This document shows, one piece after another, positions 46,500-51,218 of a stretch of DNA of 51,218 nucleotides. Source of the stretch: Chlorogloea purpurea SAG 13.99. Its GTDB lineage: Bacteria; Cyanobacteriota; Cyanobacteriia; Cyanobacteriales; Microcystaceae. The position numbers were made by a program, and so were the translations under genes. The stretch's first letter is position 1. Each line of letters starts with the position of its first letter. The stretch lies in contig JADQBB010000031.1 in NCBI GenBank assembly GCA_016903695.1, positions 1 to 51,218 on the forward strand, read 5' to 3'. The notes beneath the pieces are model-generated. The model made no database searches. It was given only the letters and a program-made list of their open reading frames with translations, and was not told where the DNA came from.

Positions 46500-47531
46500 A
46501 TGAGATTATTAATAACCGGGGCAGAGGGATTTCTCGGCAAGTATGTGGTAGCGGAAGCCCTGAAGCGGGGACACGAGGTGAGGGCAGTCATCCGCCCCAA
46601 GAACGATCGCTCCTCTCTACCCTGGCCCCATTATCAATCCTTGAAATCGATCGAGCTTGATTTACAAAACCCGGAAGGCATCAGCGAAGCTTTAGAAAAC
46701 GTGGACGCAGTGATTCATCTGGCCGCCGCCAAAGAGGGAGATTACGAAACTCAGTTTCAAGGAACGGTGAAAACGACGGAAAACCTCCTGGAGGCGATGA
46801 AACAAGCCAACGTGCTACGCCTCATCGGTATCAGTAGCTTTTCCGTGTTCGATTCCAGGTCTCTCAAACCAGGCACGATCGTGACGGAAAATTTCCCCCT
46901 CGAAAGAGAGCCTTACAAAAGAGACGACTACGCACGCACTAAATTACTCCAAGAACGAATTTTTCGTAATTTTCAGGGGCAGGTGACGATTTTACGCCCT
47001 GGAATCGTTTACGGGCGGGATAATCTCTGGAATTCTCACCTAGGAGCCAAGATTAAAGGTAATCTCTGCCTTGGCATCGGCAATAAAGCCATCCTACCCC
47101 TCACCTACGTGGAAAATTGCGCCGAAGCGATCGTTATCAGCGCCGAGATTCCTGATGCGATCGACGAAACTTTTAATATTGTCGATGATAATCTACCCAC
47201 TCAGAAACAATACATAGACAAACTGACTCAGTACACCACCTTGTCCCCTAAACTAATTCCTATCAGTTGGAAGGCTATAGAGTTTTTAGCCAATACCGCC
47301 ACTAGCTTTAATCAAAAGGTGCTGAAAAATAAACTGAAACTCCCCGGAATTTTTGTTCCTGCCAAACTCTATCCCCGCTTTCAACTTTCAATTCAATACA
47401 GCAATACCCACCCCAAAAATGTTTTGAAATGGACACCCAAATACGATCTCGACCAATCCCTCAAACGTAGCCTTGGCGAGGTGGACTCATTGAAAATAGT
47501 TCAAGTCCAATCTTTACAACCCTTGGAATGA
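46500..47531 (+). CDS. NAD-dependent epimerase/dehydratase
   Basis: An extended short-chain dehydrogenase of about 343 residues. The cofactor loop is LLITGAEGFLGKYVV at the N terminus, followed by VDAVIHLAAAKEGDY, SSFSVFDSRS, and the catalytic Tyr-x3-Lys in YARTKLLQE. GIVYGRDNLWNSHLGAKIKG and the TYVENCAEAIV stretch fit nucleotide-sugar-acting members. I prefer the ATG at 46500; a TTG at 46476 would add eight residues. It follows the oxidoreductase by 39 bases and precedes the glycosyltransferase by 7, so the three form an operon. Confidence 0.86.
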   Translation: MRLLITGAEGFLGKYVVAEALKRGHEVRAVIRPKNDRSSLPWPHYQSLKSIELDLQNPEGISEALENVDAVIHLAAAKEGDYETQFQGTVKTTENLLEAMKQANVLRLIGISSFSVFDSRSLKPGTIVTENFPLEREPYKRDDYARTKLLQERIFRNFQGQVTILRPGIVYGRDNLWNSHLGAKIKGNLCLGIGNKAILPLTYVENCAEAIVISAEIPDAIDETFNIVDDNLPTQKQYIDKLTQYTTLSPKLIPISWKAIEFLANTATSFNQKVLKNKLKLPGIFVPAKLYPRFQLSIQYSNTHPKNVLKWTPKYDLDQSLKRSLGEVDSLKIVQVQSLQPLE

Positions 47532-47538
47532 TAAAAAA

Positions 47539-48753
47539 ATGATACGTATTGCCTACTTGACCGGTGAATATCCCAGAGCGACCGATACATTCATACAGCG
47601 CGAAGTGGCAGCTTTGCGCGATCGAGGTGTGGAAGTTCACACCTTTTCCATCCGTCGCACCGGCGATGAACACATCGTCGGGCCGGAGCAGCAAGCTGAG
47701 CGGGAGCGCACCTTTTACATACTCCCCCCTAATCCCCTCCTCCTGTTGCTAGTCCATCTGCAGCTTTTATTCTCCTCACCGCAACGCTACTTCTCAGCCT
47801 TGAAGTTAGCTTGGTCTACCCGACAACACGGACTCAAAGGTACTCTCTACCAATTCTTCTATTTTGCCGAAGCCGGGCTTTTAGTCCACCAAGTTCAAAA
47901 AAGGGGAATTGAACATCTACACAATCACATCGCCACCTCTAGTTGTACGGTAGCTATGCTGGCGGCTCAATTAGGAGGGTTTACTTATAGTTTTACCCTC
48001 CACGGGCCGCACGTCTTTTTTGAACCCTATCGCTGGCGACTCGATGAGAAGATACGCAGGGCCCTGTTCGTTTCTTGCATAAGTCATTTCTGCCGCAGTC
48101 AAGCCATGTTATTTTCTACTCCCGAAAATTGGCCCCGCCTGCATATAGTTCATTGCGGCGTAGAGCCAAAAGTATTCAATATGGTGACTCACGAGCAAAA
48201 TAGCAAACGCTTACTTTATGTGGGCCGTCTCGCACCAGAAAAAGGCGTACCGATTCTTCTGGAGAGTATGGTTACTTTAAAAGATCAACATCCAGAGGCG
48301 GTACTTACTTTAGTGGGTGATGGCTCTTATCGTTCTCAATTGGAAACCCTCTCAATAGAGTTAGGAATCGGTGACAATGTGAAATTCGTCGGTTATAAGT
48401 CTGGGTCCGAAGTTCGGGAATATCTACAGCAAACTGATGTTTTCGTTCTCCCTAGCTTCGCCGAGGGTGTGCCGGTGGTGTTGATGGAAGCGATGGCGGC
48501 AGGTGTGCCGGTGGTGGCGACTGGGATTGCTGGCGTGGGCGAGTTGGTGGAAGACCGTATCAGCGGTTATCTCGTTCGCCCTGGAGATACTGTTTCCCTG
48601 ACCGATGGCATCGTATCTTTATTAAACGATGCCCCCTTGCGCTCTCGAATGGGAGCCGCAGGGCGAGAAAAGGTGGAGACACAGTTTAATATCGAGTCGG
48701 AAGTCGATCGTCTCTACTCTATCCTCAAAGACTGTCTCCGAGAGAAAATTTAG
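47539..48753 (+). CDS. GT4-family glycosyltransferase
   Basis: A 404-residue GT-B glycosyltransferase, resembling colanic-acid-type enzymes. The N-terminal half has YLTGEYPRATDTFIQREVAA and HLHNHIATSSCTVAMLAAQ. The C-terminal nucleotide-sugar domain has RLLYVGRLAPEKGVPILLES (about 230-249), LTLVGDGSYR, and the GT4 motif FVLPSFAEGVPVVLMEAMAA with VATGIAGVGELV. It likely adds a sugar to a lipid-linked glycan at the inner membrane. ATG at 47539, 7 bases after the epimerase stop. Confidence 0.9.
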   Translation: MIRIAYLTGEYPRATDTFIQREVAALRDRGVEVHTFSIRRTGDEHIVGPEQQAERERTFYILPPNPLLLLLVHLQLLFSSPQRYFSALKLAWSTRQHGLKGTLYQFFYFAEAGLLVHQVQKRGIEHLHNHIATSSCTVAMLAAQLGGFTYSFTLHGPHVFFEPYRWRLDEKIRRALFVSCISHFCRSQAMLFSTPENWPRLHIVHCGVEPKVFNMVTHEQNSKRLLYVGRLAPEKGVPILLESMVTLKDQHPEAVLTLVGDGSYRSQLETLSIELGIGDNVKFVGYKSGSEVREYLQQTDVFVLPSFAEGVPVVLMEAMAAGVPVVATGIAGVGELVEDRISGYLVRPGDTVSLTDGIVSLLNDAPLRSRMGAAGREKVETQFNIESEVDRLYSILKDCLREKI

Positions 48754-49132
48754 ACCGAATTATAGTAACGCAAAAAAATTTAATCCTAGAAATTTTTTAC
48801 TTTTATTTACAAAAGTGTGGTGTAGTCTGTTACAATTTTTTTAGAAGAAGACGAATAGCTAACGAATTGGGAACGTATAGCTAAATTTCCTCGAATTCAA
48901 CAACAAATATGAAAAGGTGACTAGCGCAGTTGCCGCGTCCTTCAACGGCGCTCTAACTCAACAGAAGCAAGCGCTAGTTATTACCTTATCACCCAGAACT
49001 GAGTTAAAAAATCGACAAATAGTGCTACAATAGTAAAGTTTTGAAAATTCACACATCCAGGCGATCGGGTGTTTCTAGAGATAGAGATACAACTTGGATG
49101 GAGGATAAACCCGAATCAGGAGAAAAATAATC
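48754..49132. other. rpsB upstream region
   Basis: 379 bases with no gene. It must contain the rpsB-tsf promoter and leader. A possible promoter is TTTACA (48806-48811) with TACAAT (48831-48836), spacer 19. A second TACAAT is at 49026-49031 with a weak -35. A segment near 48905-48960 looks loosely tRNA-like but does not fold as one. A ribosome-binding GGAG lies just before rpsB. Confidence 0.45.
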
Positions 49133-49924
49133 ATGCCCGTAGTTTCACTAGAGGAACTGTTAGAATCTGGTGTGCATTTTGGCCACCAAACCCGCCGCTG
49201 GAATCCGAAAATGGCTCCTTACATATACACCGCCAGAAACGGGGTGCATATCATCGATCTGGTGCAAACAGCGCAATTGATGGAAGACGCTTACGATTAC
49301 GTGAAAAAAGCCGCGGACCAGGGGAAAAAATTCCTCTTCGTCGGCACCAAACGCCAAGCTGCGGCGATCATCTCCCAAGAAGCCAGCAGAAGCGGTTGTA
49401 ACTTCGTCAATCAGCGTTGGTTGGGTGGAATGCTGACTAACTGGGAAACCATCCGGGGACGGGTGGAAAGACTCAAAGAATTACAGAGTCTAGAAGATAG
49501 CGGCGCGATCGATAGAAGACCGAAAAAAGAAGGGTCTGTACTACGTCGGGAATTAGGCAAACTACAAAAATATCTCGGTGGGATCAAGACCATGCGCCGC
49601 CTACCGGATATAGTGGTTATCGTCGATCAAAGACGAGAATATAATGCGATTTCCGAGTGTATAAAACTGGGTATCCCCATTGTCTCTTTACTAGATACCA
49701 ACTGCGATCCCGATTTAGTAGACATTCCCATCCCCGCTAATGACGACGCTATCAGATCCGTGAAATTAATTCTCGGTAAACTAGCCGACGCTATCATCGA
49801 AGGTCACGGCGGTCAAGGTGTGGACTACGAAATAGAAGAAGACACAGAAGATACGAGCGACGATGACGAAGCGGATTACTCCGAGTACGCGGCCCAATTC
49901 GGCAGCGAAGACGAGGATAATTAA
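49133..49924 (+). CDS. rpsB: 30S ribosomal protein S2
   Basis: S2 binds the back of the small subunit and helps S1 join. The 263-residue protein starts [20 protein letters not shown] and [11 protein letters not shown], and has [34 protein letters not shown], and [20 protein letters not shown], all diagnostic. The last 25 residues form an acidic tail ([16 protein letters not shown]), longer than in E. coli. CAGGAG precedes the ATG. It is followed by tsf after 100 bases, the classic bacterial pairing. Confidence 0.96.
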   Translation: MPVVSLEELLESGVHFGHQTRRWNPKMAPYIYTARNGVHIIDLVQTAQLMEDAYDYVKKAADQGKKFLFVGTKRQAAAIISQEASRSGCNFVNQRWLGGMLTNWETIRGRVERLKELQSLEDSGAIDRRPKKEGSVLRRELGKLQKYLGGIKTMRRLPDIVVIVDQRREYNAISECIKLGIPIVSLLDTNCDPDLVDIPIPANDDAIRSVKLILGKLADAIIEGHGGQGVDYEIEEDTEDTSDDDEADYSEYAAQFGSEDEDN

Positions 49925-50024
49925 ACCATGACGGTTATGGGGCGGGAGGATAAAACCTTTTGCCCCCGTGGATTCGCGAACCCGGATCGTGTCATTATTT
50001 GTATAAAAATTGGAATAAACTAAC

Positions 50025-50798
50025 ATGGCAGAAATAGCAGCGAAATTAGTTAAAGACTTAAGAGATAAAACCGGTGCGGGGATGATGGACTGCAAGAAAG
50101 CCCTCACGGAAACCGAAGGCGATATTAATAAAGCCATCGAATGGTTAAGACAGAAAGGAATCACCTCGGCTGAGAAAAAAGCCGGTAGAGTCGCCGCCGA
50201 AGGTATTGTGGAGCAGTATATTCACACCGGTGGTAGAATCGGCGTACTGGTAGAAGTGAACTGCGAAACCGATTTCGTCGCCCGTCGCGAAGATTTTAAA
50301 GCCCTGGCGAAAAACGTGGCGATGCAGATTGCCGCCTGTCCTAACGTGGAATACGTGAAAGTAGAAGATATTCCCGCAGCGATCGCCGATAAGGAAAAAG
50401 AAATCGAGATGGGTAGGGATGATTTGGGTAATAAACCCGACAATATTAAAGAGAAAATTGTCGCCGGTAGGATCGAAAAACGTTTGAAAGAAATGGCCCT
50501 ATTAGATCAGCCTTATATTCGCGATCAAAGCATTACTGTAGACGAGCTGATCAAGCAATCGGTAGCGCAAATAGGCGAGAATATCCAGGTACGTCGTTTC
50601 GTCCGTTTCGTACTCGGTGAAGGTATCGAGAAAGAACAGACGAACTTCGCCGATGAAGTAGCGGCCCAAATGGGCAAAAAAGCCCCAGAACCTGCCACGG
50701 AAGCGGTAGTGGAAGCACCTGCCGAAGCCGAGGAAGCCCCGAAAGCAGAGAAACCCCCGGTCGCTAAATCGGAGAAATCGGGTAAGAAGAAAAAATAA
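50025..50798 (+). CDS. tsf: translation elongation factor Ts
   Basis: EF-Ts regenerates EF-Tu-GTP. The 257-residue protein has the N-terminal hallmark [20 protein letters not shown] (about 7-26), a UBA-like [11 protein letters not shown], and [10 protein letters not shown]. Both core subdomains are followed by a 45-residue tail rich in Ala, Glu, Pro and Lys (residues about 213-257). The core is shorter than in E. coli (283), as in many cyanobacteria, which lack part of the dimerisation module. ATG at 50025. A strong terminator follows. Confidence 0.95.
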   Translation: MAEIAAKLVKDLRDKTGAGMMDCKKALTETEGDINKAIEWLRQKGITSAEKKAGRVAAEGIVEQYIHTGGRIGVLVEVNCETDFVARREDFKALAKNVAMQIAACPNVEYVKVEDIPAAIADKEKEIEMGRDDLGNKPDNIKEKIVAGRIEKRLKEMALLDQPYIRDQSITVDELIKQSVAQIGENIQVRRFVRFVLGEGIEKEQTNFADEVAAQMGKKAPEPATEAVVEAPAEAEEAPKAEKPPVAKSEKSGKKKK

Positions 50799-50819
50799 AT
50801 CTTGCTCATTGACCGCCAT

Positions 50820-50855
50820 AACCGCTCATGATTTAATCCCGAGCGGTTTATTTTT
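50820..50855 (+). terminator. intrinsic terminator after tsf
   Basis: AACCGCTC (50820-50827) pairs with GAGCGGTT (50841-50848) with a 13-base loop, followed by TATTTTTA. It is 21 bases past the tsf stop. Confidence 0.82.
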
Positions 50856-50911
50856 AAAGTAAATAAAATCGAGATATTTTCCCAGAAAAAGTCATATTGA
50901 TTGAGGCTTTT

Positions 50912-51082
50912 TTAGATATTACTGTCAAGGATTACATTTTCATAAAAAAGGGTTACAGATAAACTTAAACCGACAGAAGTTAAATCTATAATATCTCCCT
51001 CTCCATAACAGTGTAATTCCCAGAATCCTTTGTCGTTGAGACGAAAACAGTCAACGAATTTTTGTTGGCTACTAACTAATAC
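50912..51082 (-). pseudogene. Uma2-family (DUF820) gene fragment
   Basis: On the minus strand, codons from 51082 to the TAA at 50912 read VLVSSQQKFVDCFRLND, then FWELHCYGEGDIIDLTS, then LSVTLFYENVIL. This is the usual C-terminal end of Uma2 (DUF820) proteins, putative PD-(D/E)XK nucleases that are abundant in cyanobacteria. Only the last 56 residues are present. The N-terminal side is replaced abruptly by the end of a transposase frame at 51083, so the gene appears to be cut by an insertion. The missing part is outside the window. Confidence 0.7.
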
Positions 51083-51218
51083 CTAAGTACAGGACAAAAA
51101 TTGTAGCGAGTACGAAAATTGAGCAGATTTGAGGTCTAAATCAAGAACAAGGGAACGTAGATAATCAAAGCCATAACGAAAAATACTTTTTTCGAGTCGT
51201 CCGTGCTTTTTTATCTTG
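51083..51218 (-). mobile_element. insertion sequence end with transposase C terminus (IS4-like), partial
   Basis: Codons 51217-51083 on the minus strand encode KIKKHGRLEKSIFRYGFDYL then LQFLSCT and a TAG at 51083-51085. The KKHGR..KSIFRYGxDYLR signature followed by a terminal QFLSCT is what I recall for C termini of IS4-type DDE transposases in cyanobacteria. The rest of the gene is beyond the window. It abuts the Uma2 fragment with no spacer, so the IS edge must be within a few bases of 51083. Terminal repeats cannot be judged from one end. Confidence 0.6.

Noticed and set aside
48900..48985. A tRNA-like stretch (GACTAGCGCAGTTG)
   Set aside because: It resembles a D arm, but no matching acceptor, anticodon or T stems could be formed.

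Overview
The window is a piece of a cyanobacterial chromosome. Photosystem I subunit PsaE, the thylakoid CO2-hydration protein ChpX/CupB, the ferredoxin-thioredoxin reductase variable chain, a carotenoid oxygenase, a folate-biopterin (BT1) type carrier and a kai clock locus leave little doubt. CGATCG hexamers are common and HIP1 octamers (GCGATCGC) occur but are sparse. The gene families fit a unicellular chroococcalean type (Synechocystis/Microcystis/Crocosphaera-like). I cannot name the species.

Layout: (1) 1-0.9 kb: a short hairpin-rich interspersed element running into a decayed DUF6745-type gene. (2) 1-11.3 kb: DUF4336, DUF29 and GTPase/DUF697 genes, a galE-coiled coil-lipoprotein set, sfsA (whose last codons lie in a second copy of the element), nadK, a HAD phosphatase, metK and ychF. 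(3) 11.3-15.8 kb: on the minus strand a ComFB-domain gene, a chimeric receiver-KaiA gene (kaiA3 type), kaiB and kaiC (kaiC3 type), followed by a methyltransferase that has lost its 5' end. (4) 16-27 kb: proS, an Orn/Lys/Arg-decarboxylase-fold enzyme, BT1 carrier, carotenoid oxygenase and a large NAD(P)H-type glutamate synthase. (5) 27-39 kb: fasciclin protein, trhO, tRNA-Ala(TGC), ftrV, argG, zinc ribbon protein, rlmN, psaE with an unusual C-terminal tail, a membrane protein, chpX, fused 5-oxoprolinase and a Mo-nitrogenase C-terminal-like small protein. (6) 39-43.2 kb: glgA, purM, FAH-family hydrolase, rpsF. (7) 43.2-48.8 kb: a surface polysaccharide group (flippase, Gfo/Idh/MocA oxidoreductase, epimerase/dehydratase, GT4 glycosyltransferase), with a third copy of the element in a 740-base gap. 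(8) 49.1-50.8 kb: rpsB-tsf, then a Uma2-type gene remnant cut by the 3' end of a transposase at the right edge.

The most interesting part is the clock locus. KaiC carries the KaiC3 signature, and the gene upstream of kaiB is not classical kaiA but a receiver domain joined by a coiled coil to a KaiA-like C-terminal domain, as in the KaiA3 proteins recently described in Synechocystis. Here kaiA3, kaiB3 and kaiC3 sit together, headed by a ComFB-domain gene (a family that includes c-di-GMP receptors). This suggests a self-contained non-canonical oscillator linked to second-messenger or competence/pilus control. The receiver lacks its phospho-acceptor Asp and conserved Lys. Also notable is the 143-bp element family, whose three copies show compensatory base changes in their hairpin stems.
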